Source: Deinococcus sp. QL22
GTDB lineage: Bacteria > Deinococcota > Deinococci > Deinococcales > Deinococcaceae
Direction of reading: 5' to 3'
Length of the DNA stretch: 64,000 nucleotides
Assembly (NCBI RefSeq): GCF_023370075.1
Contig: NZ_CP097149.1
Coordinates: 434,001 to 498,000 of the forward strand
Shown: positions 9,090 to 18,706 of the stretch, in pieces
Layout: every line of letters begins with the position of its first letter
How positions within the stretch are numbered: the first letter of the stretch is position 1
Notes under the pieces: generated by a model
The model's input: the letters and a program-made list of their open reading frames with translations, nothing else
Told to the model about the DNA's origin: nothing
Database searches by the model: none
Position numbers and translations under genes: made by a program

Positions 9090-11162
9090 CTACACTCCCT
9101 TCTCCTCCAACAGTGCCGCCAGCCCTGGTTCATCCAGCACCGCAATCTCCAGCTCCTGGGCGCGGGCCAGCTTGCTTCCGGCGTCGGCTCCGGCAATCAG
9201 GTAACTGGTTTTGCCCGTCACGCTGCCCGTCACGCGGCCCCCGGCGGCTTCCAGCGTGGCTTTGATGGCCTCGCGGGGTTGGTTCAGGGTGCCCGTGATC
9301 ACAAAATTCAGACCCTTCAGTTGGTCGGTACGCAGCGTGGCTTCTTCAACGGGGTTCAGGCCTGCATCGCGCAGACGGCGAATCATGTCCTGCATGTTGG
9401 GGTCGGCCAGAGCGGCGGTCACACTCTGCGCCAGCGTGTCGCCCATGCCGGAAATCGCGCCGATCTGCTCTGGGGTAGCGGCCAGCACACCGTCCAGCGT
9501 GCCCAACGCCCGTGCCAACCCCTGAGCATTGCGCTCGCCCACACCACTCATGCCCAGCGCGTTGATCAGTCGCCACAGGGGGCGGGTTTTGCTGGCTTCC
9601 AGTTGCGCCAGAATATTCTGGGCTTTCTTGTCGCCGCTGCGGTCTAGAGCGCTGATCTGCTCGGCGGTCAGGCGGTACAGGTCGGCGGCATCGCGCACCA
9701 GCCCGCTTTCGATCAGTTGCGCCACCAGCTTTTCCCCGATGCCGCGCACATCCATCGCGCCGCGAGACACGAAATAGCGGATGCGCTCGAATTGTTGGGC
9801 GGGGCAGGCCGGGTTGGGGCAATAGGTGTTGGCGTCGCCCTCGGTTCGCACGGCTTCATGGCCGCACTGGGGACACTGCGTGGGGAAGGCGTAGGGCTGT
9901 GCGCCTTCGGGCCGTTTTTCTGGCAGTACACGCATAATTTGCGGAATCACGCCGCCCGATTTACGCACCACCACCGTATCCCCGATCCTCAAATCCATGT
10001 CGCGGATGTAATCCTCGTTATGCAGCGTGGCGCGGCTGACCGTACTGCCTTCAATTAGGCGCGGCTCCAGATGCGCCAGTGGAGCCAGTTTTCCGGTACG
10101 GCCCACGTTCACCACAATCTCTTCCAGTACGGTTTCCACTTCTTCTACCGGAAACTTGTACGCGATGGCCCAGCGCGGCGCACGGCTGGTAAATCCGGCC
10201 TCGTTCTGCAGGTTCAGCGGATCGAGCTTCAGCACGGTGCCGTCGGCGTCGAATTCGAATTGGGCGCGGTTGGCCGTCATGCGGCGGTGGTACTCGGCGG
10301 CGGCGTCTATTCCCGTCAGGCGCTCGGAATAGTGGCTGACGGGAAAGCCCCGATCTGCCAGCCACGCCAGCACTTCATATTGGGTTTCGGCCTGCACGCC
10401 ATCGCGCTTGCCTAGCGAATAAAAAATAGCCTTGAGGTTGCGGGTGCGCGTCATTTCCGGGTCTTTCTGGCGCAGGGCTCCGGCGGCTCCATTGCGCGGG
10501 TTTTTCAGCAGCGGCGTGCCCAGTTCCTCGGCCTGCGCGTTGTAGGCAGCAAAATCGGCGCGGCTCATGTACACCTCGCCGCGCACTTCCAGTTCTCCGG
10601 TCAGGCCGGGAAGATGGCTGGGAATGCCCGGCACGGTCTGCACCTGCGCCGTCACAATTTCGCCGGTCACGCCGTTGCCGCGTGTGGCTGCCCACTGCAA
10701 TTCGCCGTCCTTGTAGTACAGATTCACACTCAGTCCGTCTATTTTCAGTTCGCCCGTAAAGGTGAAGGTGTCGGTGTCGGCGGGCAAGTTCAGCGAACGC
10801 GCCAGCTTTTCACGCCATTCGCCCAGCTCGGCGTCATCAAAGACATTGTCCAGACTGGTCATGGGTGTGGGATGGTTCACGGGTTGGAAGGCCGTGCTGG
10901 GTGCGCCCCCCACCGCCTGAGCCGGACTGACGCCCGCACTGGCAAAGGCGGCGGCCCACTCCGGGTGCGCGGCTTCCAGGGCGCGGAGTTCACGGGCCAG
11001 CGCGTCGTATTCGCTGTCCGGAATTTCGGGTTCATCTTGCTCGTGGTAGGCCCGGTTGTGGTGATCCACCTCGGCCCTGAGCGTCAGATAGCGGGCGTGC
11101 AACACGTCGTTCAGGGTATCGGAGAGGGCAGGGTCAGAACTCCCGGTGGGCACAGCATCCAT
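9090..11162 (-). CDS. ligA: NAD-dependent DNA ligase
   Basis: LigA seals nicks during replication and repair using NAD+. The 690-residue protein has the usual order. The Ia domain has [17 protein letters not shown] (39-55), and the adenylation-site Lys140 lies in GELKIDG. The OB fold includes [19 protein letters not shown] four-cysteine zinc finger at about 428-452 begins CPQCG and ends CPNPAC. Helix-hairpin-helix repeats follow ([16 protein letters not shown]), then a C-terminal BRCT domain from about 612. Length matches the family. A TAGGCT box lies six bases before the ATG with no Shine-Dalgarno, so it is probably leaderless. It diverges from the third BMP gene. Confidence 0.97.
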   Translation of the reverse strand: MDAVPTGSSDPALSDTLNDVLHARYLTLRAEVDHHNRAYHEQDEPEIPDSEYDALARELRALEAAHPEWAAAFASAGVSPAQAVGGAPSTAFQPVNHPTPMTSLDNVFDDAELGEWREKLARSLNLPADTDTFTFTGELKIDGLSVNLYYKDGELQWAATRGNGVTGEIVTAQVQTVPGIPSHLPGLTGELEVRGEVYMSRADFAAYNAQAEELGTPLLKNPRNGAAGALRQKDPEMTRTRNLKAIFYSLGKRDGVQAETQYEVLAWLADRGFPVSHYSERLTGIDAAAEYHRRMTANRAQFEFDADGTVLKLDPLNLQNEAGFTSRAPRWAIAYKFPVEEVETVLEEIVVNVGRTGKLAPLAHLEPRLIEGSTVSRATLHNEDYIRDMDLRIGDTVVVRKSGGVIPQIMRVLPEKRPEGAQPYAFPTQCPQCGHEAVRTEGDANTYCPNPACPAQQFERIRYFVSRGAMDVRGIGEKLVAQLIESGLVRDAADLYRLTAEQISALDRSGDKKAQNILAQLEASKTRPLWRLINALGMSGVGERNAQGLARALGTLDGVLAATPEQIGAISGMGDTLAQSVTAALADPNMQDMIRRLRDAGLNPVEEATLRTDQLKGLNFVITGTLNQPREAIKATLEAAGGRVTGSVTGKTSYLIAGADAGSKLARAQELEIAVLDEPGLAALLEEKGV

Positions 11163-11168
11163 AGCCGC

Positions 11169-11174
11169 AGCCTA
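11169..11174 (-). promoter_or_regulatory. Leaderless-type -10 box of ligA
   Basis: TAGGCT on the minus strand, exactly six bases before the ligA ATG, the same spacing as for ispG and four other genes in the window. Confidence 0.45.
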
Positions 11175-11364
11175 GCATTCTGGCCCTGTTCCGCCTGGCC
11201 CAGAAACGTAAAGCAGTGTTGAGCAACGGCCATTCAGAAGAACTGGCAAAGCTGATTAAAATAAAGGAAACATAAAGAAGACCTCTGGCCCGCCTTCCCG
11301 TTTTGCTCATCCACGTCAGGCTCACCGTGACTTTTGGCAGGGTCTAGACACCGGGCAGATTGCG

Positions 11365-11370
11365 TATACT
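11365..11370 (+). promoter_or_regulatory. Candidate -10 box of the third BMP gene
   Basis: TATACT, 44 bases before the start codon. TAGACA at 11345-11350 resembles a -35 but the 14-base spacer is short, so the promoter call is tentative. Confidence 0.35.
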
Positions 11371-11414
11371 CTGTTCAAGCATTCCGTTTAAACCAAAACT
11401 CTGGAGGAACACCC

Positions 11415-12530
11415 ATGAAGACCAGTTCTATGAAGAAATGCCTGACCCTTGCCCTCGCCCTGACCACCAGCCTCGCCGCCGCGCAGGGCGCTCTACGCGT
11501 GGGCATGGCCTACGATGCAGGCGGAAAGGCCGACAAGAGCTTTAACCAGAGCGCCTACGAAGGCAGCCAGCGGGCCGTGAAAACGATGGGCATTCAGGTC
11601 AAGGACTTCGAACCCAGCGATCCCAGCCAGGTCATTCAGGGCATTCGCTCGTTTGCCACCGAAGGCTTTGACCTGACCATCGGTGTGGGCTTTGCCAACA
11701 ACGCCAGCATCAGCCAGGTCGCCAAGGCGAACCCTGATCTGTACTTCGGCCTGATCGACGACGTGAGCGCCGAGAAAAACGTCGCCAGCCTCGTGTTCAA
11801 GGAAGAAGAAGGCAGCTACCTCGTGGGCTACCTCGCCGCCCTGAACAGCAGCACCGGCGTCCTCGGCTTCGTGGGCGGCATGGACATTCCCCTGATTCAC
11901 AAGTTCGAAGCGGGCTACATCGCGGGTGCAAAAGCCGCCAACCCCAAAGTCAAAGTGTTCGCCCAGTACGTGGGCACCACCCCCGACGCCTGGAACAACC
12001 CCGGCAAGGCCAAAGAAATCGCGGCCAGCATGCGTTCTCGCGGCGCTGACGTGATCTTTGCAGCAGCAGGTGGCAGCGGCAACGGCGTCATCGACTACAT
12101 CAAGCAGACCCAGTGCCTGAAGGCGGGCAACCTGCCCAGCGGCGTGAAGTTCAGCACCAACAACTTTGCCAACGTGGGCAAGAGCGCCAGCTACAAGAAC
12201 GCCTGCGCTGGCAATACCCGCCCCATGTTCTTTATCGGCGTGGACAGCAACCAGAACTACCTCGGCGACTTCGACAAGAACCCCGCCACCCTGAACCACG
12301 GCCTGACCTCGATGCTCAAGCGCGTAGACAATGCTGTATACGCCCTGATCCGTGACGTCAAAGCCGACAACTTCAAGGGCGGAGAGCGCCGTTTCGGTCT
12401 GAAGGAAGGCGGAGTCGGTTACGCGGTGGACGCCTACAACAAAGGCCTGATCACCAGCACGCAAGTGGCCCGTGTCGAAGCCGTCAAGGCCCAGATCATC
12501 AGCGGCAAGATCAAAGTTCCTAACAAGTAA
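11415..12530 (+). CDS. BMP-family ABC transporter substrate-binding protein (copy 3)
   Basis: A 371-residue receptor of the BMP/PnrA-like family. The ATG at 11415 is chosen because GGAGG lies seven bases upstream and it gives a clean signal peptide (MKTSSMKKCLTLALALTTSLAAAQG). The cysteine at residue 9 is too early to be a convincing lipobox. Blocks AYDAGGKADKSFNQSAYEGS, VFKEEEGSYLVGYLAALNSS, DVIFAAAGGSGNGV, FIGVDSNQNYLGDFDKNPATLNHGLTSM place it close to copy 2. The coding sequence is strongly biased to C-ending codons, which suggests high expression. It stands alone, with its own promoter and a strong terminator. Confidence 0.9.
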   Translation: MKTSSMKKCLTLALALTTSLAAAQGALRVGMAYDAGGKADKSFNQSAYEGSQRAVKTMGIQVKDFEPSDPSQVIQGIRSFATEGFDLTIGVGFANNASISQVAKANPDLYFGLIDDVSAEKNVASLVFKEEEGSYLVGYLAALNSSTGVLGFVGGMDIPLIHKFEAGYIAGAKAANPKVKVFAQYVGTTPDAWNNPGKAKEIAASMRSRGADVIFAAAGGSGNGVIDYIKQTQCLKAGNLPSGVKFSTNNFANVGKSASYKNACAGNTRPMFFIGVDSNQNYLGDFDKNPATLNHGLTSMLKRVDNAVYALIRDVKADNFKGGERRFGLKEGGVGYAVDAYNKGLITSTQVARVEAVKAQIISGKIKVPNK

Positions 12531-12543
12531 GTCTGTTCAGATT

Positions 12544-12582
12544 AGACAGAGGTGGCCTCTTCGGAGGTCGCCTCTGTCTTTT
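12544..12582 (+). terminator. Intrinsic terminator of the third BMP gene
   Basis: A 16-bp stem with two G-U pairs, a TTCG tetraloop at 12560-12563 and a run of four T, starting 14 bases after the stop codon. Confidence 0.9.
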
Positions 12583-12691
12583 CGGTATTGCTTGGTTGTG
12601 GGTTGCGGCGTTTAGATTGCGGAACGCAGGAACACCAGAAAGCAGGCCCGCCAATCCACTCGGCGGGCCTGCTCACTTCTTCCCCTTCTCC

Positions 12692-13486
12692 CTAGCGGCT
12701 GCCTACCTTCACCCGTTTTTCCAACTGGTCGGTAAACAAGGTCATCACGGTAGTCAGGGCCAGATATACGGCGGCCACCGTTGTCAGCACCGGAATAGGC
12801 TCAAAACTCTCGCTGCTGACGCGCGACCCAGCCAAAGTCAGTTCCAGCAGAGCAATCGAACTTGCCAGCGAAGAATCTTTGAGCAGTGCCACGAGGTTAT
12901 TGACCAGCGGCGGCACGACGACTCTCAGGGCCTGGGGTAATACCACCGTAGACATGGTTTGTGCCCCGTTCAGGCCCAGGCTGCGGGCGGCTTCGCCCTG
13001 TCCAGGCGGAATGGCAAGGATGCCCGCCCGGACAACTTCGGCGTTGTACGCGCCAACGTTGAGAGACAGGGCCACCACAGCAGACCAGAATTCATTGAGT
13101 TCCAGATCGATGCCGACAGCGGCCAGCAGAGGCGGCACAGCGTTGTAGACAAATAGGATTTGCACCAGCAGCGGTGTACCGCGCACCAACCAGATAAAAA
13201 TGCTGGCGGGCAGACGTACCCACCACAGTGCACTGGTTTTTTGAATGCCTGCAATGACCCCCAATACCAGCCCAATCACGCCGCTGACCACCGTCAGCAT
13301 CAGGGTCATGCGGGCGCCCTCTACGAACAGGTCGGCGCGGGGGCCAATCGGATCGGGCAGTTGCCGCAAAATAATGGTAATCAGCAAAAAGAGCAGCAAG
13401 AAAGCGGCTGCAGCAGCGCCGAACCAGAGCAAGAGTGTACCGCCGCCCATGGGCTGCTGACGGGGTGTGGTTACGGGTTTGGTCAT
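12692..13486 (-). CDS. Polar amino acid ABC transporter permease (HisM/GlnP type)
   Basis: Membrane subunit of an amino-acid importer. The 264-residue protein has a long first hydrophobic segment (about 18-42) and then the standard HEQRO-family permease core: FVEGARMTLMLTVVSGVIGLVLG near 54, WLVRGTPLLVQILFVYN near 98, and the ATPase-contact EAA loop NAEVVRAGILAIPPGQGEAARSLGL near 148-173. It ends with a last segment VAAVYLALTTVMTLF. It sits 201 bp downstream of a matching binding protein. No ATPase of the GlnQ type is adjacent, so that subunit must come from elsewhere or be shared. Confidence 0.92.
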   Translation of the reverse strand: MTKPVTTPRQQPMGGGTLLLWFGAAAAAFLLLFLLITIILRQLPDPIGPRADLFVEGARMTLMLTVVSGVIGLVLGVIAGIQKTSALWWVRLPASIFIWLVRGTPLLVQILFVYNAVPPLLAAVGIDLELNEFWSAVVALSLNVGAYNAEVVRAGILAIPPGQGEAARSLGLNGAQTMSTVVLPQALRVVVPPLVNNLVALLKDSSLASSIALLELTLAGSRVSSESFEPIPVLTTVAAVYLALTTVMTLFTDQLEKRVKVGSR

Positions 13487-13687
13487 GCGCCCACCCGCAA
13501 GAGGTCAGGGCAGAAACGTGATCCAGTCAGGTTTTGCATTTGATGAATGATGTCACATCCGACACAAAGAGAGAGCTTTATGACTGAACATCTTCTGAGT
13601 TTATGTGGAGGACACAGGACTGACAGCCTATAGAAAGGGGCGGCCTCTACAAGCGCCGCCTCCTCCAGTGACTCGATAGTCAGAGCC

Positions 13688-14458
13688 TCAGCCCTTGCAG
13701 CGTACATCCTGACCAAAGTATTTGCCGCTCAGCTTGGCATAGGTGCCGTCGCTCAGAGACTTGGTCAGCGCGGCGTTCAGTTCTTTCAAGAGGCTGGCGT
13801 TGCCCTTATTCACGGCCATACCGATGCGCTCATTGAACAAGAGCGCCCCCTGTACCACTTTGCCCTTCTGAGCCTTCACCAGTTCAATTCCGGTGAATTT
13901 GTCGCCCACCCACGCATCGGCGCGGCCTGCCATCAGCGCGGCCTGCGCGTCGGTGTCTTTGGGGAAGGTCTTCACGTCTTTGACGCCGGCCACTTTCCGC
14001 ACGTTTTCAAGGTAGGTGGTGCCGACCTGCACGGCCACCGATTTGCCGCTCAGGGCCGCTGCCGTCATGGGGCCGCCGGGCTTGGTCACGATTGCGCCGC
14101 CCGTGCAGTAGTGAGGACTGGCAAAATCTACGGCTTTGGCCCGTTCTGGCGTGATGCCGTGGCTGGCAATCACGAAGTCATAGCGGTCACTTTTCAATCC
14201 GATCAGGAGGTTATCGAAGGGTTGCGTGACCCACTGCACCTTCAGGCCGAGGTTTTTGGCGAGTTCGTTGGCGAGATCCACTTCAAAGCCCGTCAGTTCC
14301 TTGCCCTTCAGCACGTTAAACGGAGGAAACGCGCCTTCCGTGGCAATCTTGATGGTGCCGCTCTTTTTGATATCGGCCCAGGTGCGGGCCTGCCCGGTGC
14401 TGGCCAGCAGGGCAAGAGCGGTGAGGGTCATCAGGGCAGTATGTAGGGGTCGCTTCAT
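13688..14458 (-). CDS. Amino acid ABC transporter substrate-binding protein (SBP family 3)
   Basis: Periplasmic receptor that probably feeds the permease just downstream. The ATG at 14458 has AAGGAGA close upstream and gives 256 residues with a signal peptide (MKRPLHTALMTLTALALLASTGQA). Family-3 blocks are GTIKIATEGAFPPFN near 34, GFEVDLANELAKNLGLKV near 56 and DFVIASHGITPERAKAVDFASPHY near 92. The hinge and lobe-2 segment is GKSVAVQVGTTY near 142, followed by GRADAWVGDKF near 178. The ligand is a polar amino acid by family; which one is not evident. A TTTACC-17 bp-TAGACT promoter lies 65 bases upstream. Confidence 0.9.
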   Translation of the reverse strand: MKRPLHTALMTLTALALLASTGQARTWADIKKSGTIKIATEGAFPPFNVLKGKELTGFEVDLANELAKNLGLKVQWVTQPFDNLLIGLKSDRYDFVIASHGITPERAKAVDFASPHYCTGGAIVTKPGGPMTAAALSGKSVAVQVGTTYLENVRKVAGVKDVKTFPKDTDAQAALMAGRADAWVGDKFTGIELVKAQKGKVVQGALLFNERIGMAVNKGNASLLKELNAALTKSLSDGTYAKLSGKYFGQDVRCKG

Positions 14459-14522
14459 GGTTCTCCTTAAAATAGGGCACGTCTCCCGTGGGCGGGAAAG
14501 CGTTGGGTGTTGAGGTGCGAGC

Positions 14523-14551
14523 AGTCTAGCGCCAGATGAACAGCGGGTAAA
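14523..14551 (-). promoter_or_regulatory. Promoter of the amino-acid binding protein gene
   Basis: TTTACC (14546-14551) and TAGACT (14523-14528) on the minus strand with a 17-bp spacer, about 65 bases before the start codon. Confidence 0.5.
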
Positions 14552-14656
14552 GGCAGGCTGGGTGAGAAAACAGAAAAGCGCCCACCCACATGCCAAAACT
14601 GCGCCGCCCCCCAAGAGGAAGGCGGCGCTGCTGGACTCAGTATGAATGGACTGAGA

Positions 14657-15859
<1,203 letters not shown>

Positions 15860-16747
15860 GAGTGTGCCTACCTTTCGCCCCTGCTCTTGTTCGTGAATGG
15901 TGCCTCTCCCAGACAGGAGAAACGGGCCGAACAACCGGGGAACGCTGAACGAGAATCCGGGGTTTACATTGTTGCCGTGCTGACCCGTGAAGTTTAACAC
16001 GCCGGGTGGGGCTGTGGGTGTGGACTTGGTCTAGATCGGGGGTCGGGACACGAATCCGCCAACCTTAGAAGTCGATCAGCCACCCCTGCTCAGACGTAGA
16101 AACAGTACCCCCACTGCCCCTCACACTGATCCCGTTGCCTGACGCGACCCAGCCTTCGGGAGTGGCCTGCACAGTGACCATGCCCCTGAGCCGAAGTTCT
16201 CGAAAGCCGCCCATGAAAGAATCAGGGCCGCTGAACTGTGTGAGGCAGGGGCAACTCATCAACTCGCCCTCTACGACACCGTTTCCGAACTGAAGAAAAC
16301 GTTGGTGCAATACCCTTCCCTGGCCGACCACCTTCAGATTCATAGGATCAAAAGCTTTGGGCCAGAGGGCAGAGGCGCTTTTTAGCGTCAATTCCTTGCC
16401 AGGCCGAGCATCGAAAACCTGTAAAAGCTGTTGCTGATGCAGCACTTCTTCTGCGGCGGCAATTGCCCACTGCTGGATGTGGGATGGAATAAGCCCGTTG
16501 GAGTGGCGAGTGCCAGTCACCGAATCCAACAATTCATCTAACGCCGCGCCTTCATCAATCACCCGCTCTTTCCAGCCCTCCAACATTCGGTCTAGCAGTA
16601 GCCCATAAGCCGCGCCAGTGGTGTAGGCCCGCAACCGCACTGCCGAGGCGGGAAGATCAACGCTGGGAAATTCCGGTTGGCCCGCCTTGAAGCTGAGTTC
16701 CACGTAATGCGCCAAGCCTTCCACTTTTTCGGCGGCCCGGATGTATT

Positions 16748-16765
16748 AGACCTCTTGCGAAAGTC
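16748..16765 (+). repeat. IS left inverted repeat
   Basis: Eighteen bases, perfect complement of 17621-17638. It also contains the transposase stop codon. Confidence 0.93.
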
Positions 16766-17602
16766 AGGCGGGACGTGCGCGGGTGAGGTTACAGAGCGCA
16801 GCGATCAGCTGAACCCGGAGTGCAAACCGACGTCGCCGATGTCGGTACACGCCCTTCAACACGCGGAAGATTTTCATGCGACGGATGACATGCTCGATCC
16901 CCTGCCGGGTCTGCGCCAGCACACGATTATCCTGGCGCTGTTCGGCTGACAGAGGCGACGCTCGCGTCGCCTTATGGGTGGTGATGGCATGCCCGTGGCT
17001 CCGCCAGAGTCCCTGGTATCCAGCGTCCCCGATCAGCGCCGTCTCGTTGGGCAGCCGCACGCCAGACTGACGGAACAGCTTCAGATCATGAACGGCCCCA
17101 GCACTCGTGGCGGTGCCCAGGATGCGCTGTGTCACCGTGCACATCAGCACCTGAAACTTCAGGGTATGGCGCTTCTTCTTCCCGCTGTACCAACCGCCCT
17201 GCTTTTTTTGGGCCGTTCACACGGGACCTCAGAAGCATCAATCGCGACAATGCTATAGACGAGCTGCGCTTCCTGAAATACGCGTTTCTTGGGCATCTGG
17301 AAGTGCGCACTGGCGATCAATGCCGCTTCCACGCGTTGCACCGTGCGGTGCACGCCATCGTCATGCACACCCCAATCGTCACCCAGGTGTGCAAAGGTTC
17401 GATACTCACGCCAGAATTCTAGGGTCATCAGCAGCTGTTCAGCCACGCTCAGCGCGGCTGGGCGGCCAGATTTCTTCTTCCGTCCTTCGCGGAGGGTCAG
17501 CACCTCTTCCATCTCGGCAAACGTTTCCGGGGAAACCCCGGTGCGTCGACGAAACTGCTTGCGGTTCATCTTCAGCGTGCGTGTCAGACGGTCTCGCTCC
17601 AC
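16764..17602 (-). CDS. IS5-family transposase, two frames joined by -1 frameshift at A7
   Basis: Frame A (17602-17159, 147 codons) has the N-terminal helical domain with SGRPAALSVAEQLLMTLEFWREY and the first catalytic Asp in AIDASEVPCERPKK. It then runs into an unrelated tail. At the seven-A run (17203-17209) a -1 slip turns this into ERPKKKQGGWYSGKKKRHTLKFQVL and carries on into frame B. Frame B has the second Asp in LIGDAGYQG and the Glu in RQGIEHVIRRMKIFRVLKG, ending at 16764 inside the left repeat. The joined product of about 279 residues has the normal IS5 length. Frame B alone would begin near 17150. The slippery run makes a programmed frameshift more likely than decay. Confidence 0.88.
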
Positions 17603-17620
17603 GCTACCAGCTTAGCCCAC

Positions 17621-17638
17621 GACTTTCGCAAGAGGTCT
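17621..17638 (-). repeat. IS right inverted repeat
   Basis: Eighteen bases, perfect complement of 16748-16765. ATT follows at 17639-17641 as the second copy of the target duplication. Confidence 0.93.
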
Positions 17639-18209
17639 ATTCGGTGTGGTGAGGGGCCAAGGATGCAGCTTGCGCTTCCCGCCAATGCATGACTTCGGCG
17701 GCTAACTTTGGCAGCGTTTCAAGGGAAGCCGTCATGGCCCGCTGAGGCGCCTGCATTTCCATTGCCCGGCACATCAGCAATTTGGCATCGGTGGCCGGGT
17801 AGGTCAGGGCGTCCAGTTCATTGATCTGCCAAGCCGAATCACCCTGACAGCTCTGATAGACATGAAAAGCCTCGTGGACGGCCAACGCTGCCAGATCGGT
17901 GGGGGTGTCAGACGGGGGCAAGCTGGGGAGGTAAAGGCAGGCTGCCAACAAGCCGTCTTCTAACGCGCAAGAGGTGTTTGCCCAGACTTGCGGATGACGG
18001 CCCGGAAACGCCCAGCGGTCTTCTTCGGCCTGCCAGCCCATTCCAATCGGTTGGGCTCCCCACAGCACCGTCTTCTGACCGTCATAGACCACCAACGGCA
18101 CCTTCGCGGGCTCAAAACCGGGCCACAGCACCTTGGCCGAGGCCTGTATCAGATGCCGTGCCTGCTGAACGTCTGCCAACGTCAGGGGCATGCTCTCGGT
18201 CATAGCTTG

Positions 18210-18215
18210 AGGATA
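18210..18215 (-). promoter_or_regulatory. Leaderless-type -10 box of the split peptidase gene
   Basis: TATCCT on the minus strand, six bases before the ATG at 18203. Confidence 0.4.
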
Positions 18216-18291
18216 GATCAGGTCTGATCAACGAGGCTCACGTCGCTCTCGCCTCCACCAAAAGTCGGTTTCCGCCCTCATCTGGGCCGCC

Positions 18292-18297
18292 TACACT
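18292..18297 (+). promoter_or_regulatory. Leaderless-type -10 box of the 18304 ORF
   Basis: TACACT followed by six bases and the ATG at 18304. Confidence 0.45.
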
Positions 18298-18303
18298 ACC
18301 GTT

Positions 18304-18612
18304 ATGAGCTTTGTCCGCAAGCCCCGGCCCTATTCTTCGGGCCTGAATTCTTCTGGATTGAATGCTGCTGGGCTGGGTAACGCCCCTGTGCCGCCGCCCA
18401 AGCCTGCACGTCAACGCGCTCCCAAACGCGAAAAACAGGCCAGCTCGATGCCGCGCCAGCCGCGTTCCTCGTGGGCTACGGCTGTCACGACACTGGCAAT
18501 TCTGGGCATGCTCCTCATTTCTATCGTTGGCGTGTCGGGTATTGCCAATCAGGTGTGGCAGGCAGCGCAGTTCAGGTCGGCGGCGGCGGGCGTATCGGAT
18601 GTGGTGCGGTAA
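18304..18612 (+). CDS. Small single-pass membrane protein, 102 aa
   Basis: The N-terminal 55 residues are basic, proline/serine-rich and contain a short repeat (SSGLN SSGLN AAGLG). One transmembrane segment follows (about 57-78, WATAVTTLAILGMLLISIVGVSG) and a short C-terminal tail. The orientation (positive N-terminus) suggests cytoplasm-in. It precedes the penicillin-binding protein gene by 94 bp in the same direction and may be transcribed with it. Its role is unknown; an envelope-related accessory is a guess from position only. Confidence 0.65.
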   Translation: MSFVRKPRPYSSGLNSSGLNAAGLGNAPVPPPKPARQRAPKREKQASSMPRQPRSSWATAVTTLAILGMLLISIVGVSGIANQVWQAAQFRSAAAGVSDVVR

Positions 18613-18706
18613 ACCAGCAACGCTCCAGGCCTTCAGGACGTACTAGCACTGTGAACGCCAGCCAGAATCATCCCAAAAAGCACCATCCCGACCACAGGAA
18701 CCGCGC

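Larger units (their letters stand above)
16748..17638 (-). mobile_element. IS5-family insertion sequence, 891 bp
   Basis: Bounded by perfect 18-bp inverted repeats (AGACCTCTTGCGAAAGTC at 16748-16765 and its complement at 17621-17638) and flanked by ATT on both sides (16745-16747 and 17639-17641), a 3-bp target duplication. It carries one transposase in two overlapping frames, in the style of the IS427/ISL2 groups of the IS5 family. The DDE residues are present and the repeats are perfect, so the copy looks recent and intact. Confidence 0.92.
16065..18203 (-). pseudogene. Putative HEXXH metallopeptidase-like gene, split by an IS element
   Basis: The N-terminal part (18203 to 17642) encodes 187 residues including AVHEAFHVYQS, a zincin-type HEXXH motif at about residue 110. 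It is cut off by a TAG formed at the IS border. The C-terminal part continues from 16744 to 16065. Removing the 891-bp IS and one ATT copy joins the two exactly in frame (GAA TAC ATC) to give a single 414-residue protein, so this was one gene. The C-terminal part is rich in helices and then strands and resembles no family I know. TATCCT lies six bases before the ATG (leaderless). The downstream part could start again at 16724 but probably yields no function. Confidence 0.85.

Noticed and set aside
11493..12464. 323-codon minus-strand frame
   Set aside because: Shadow of the third BMP gene, whose codon bias is very strong.
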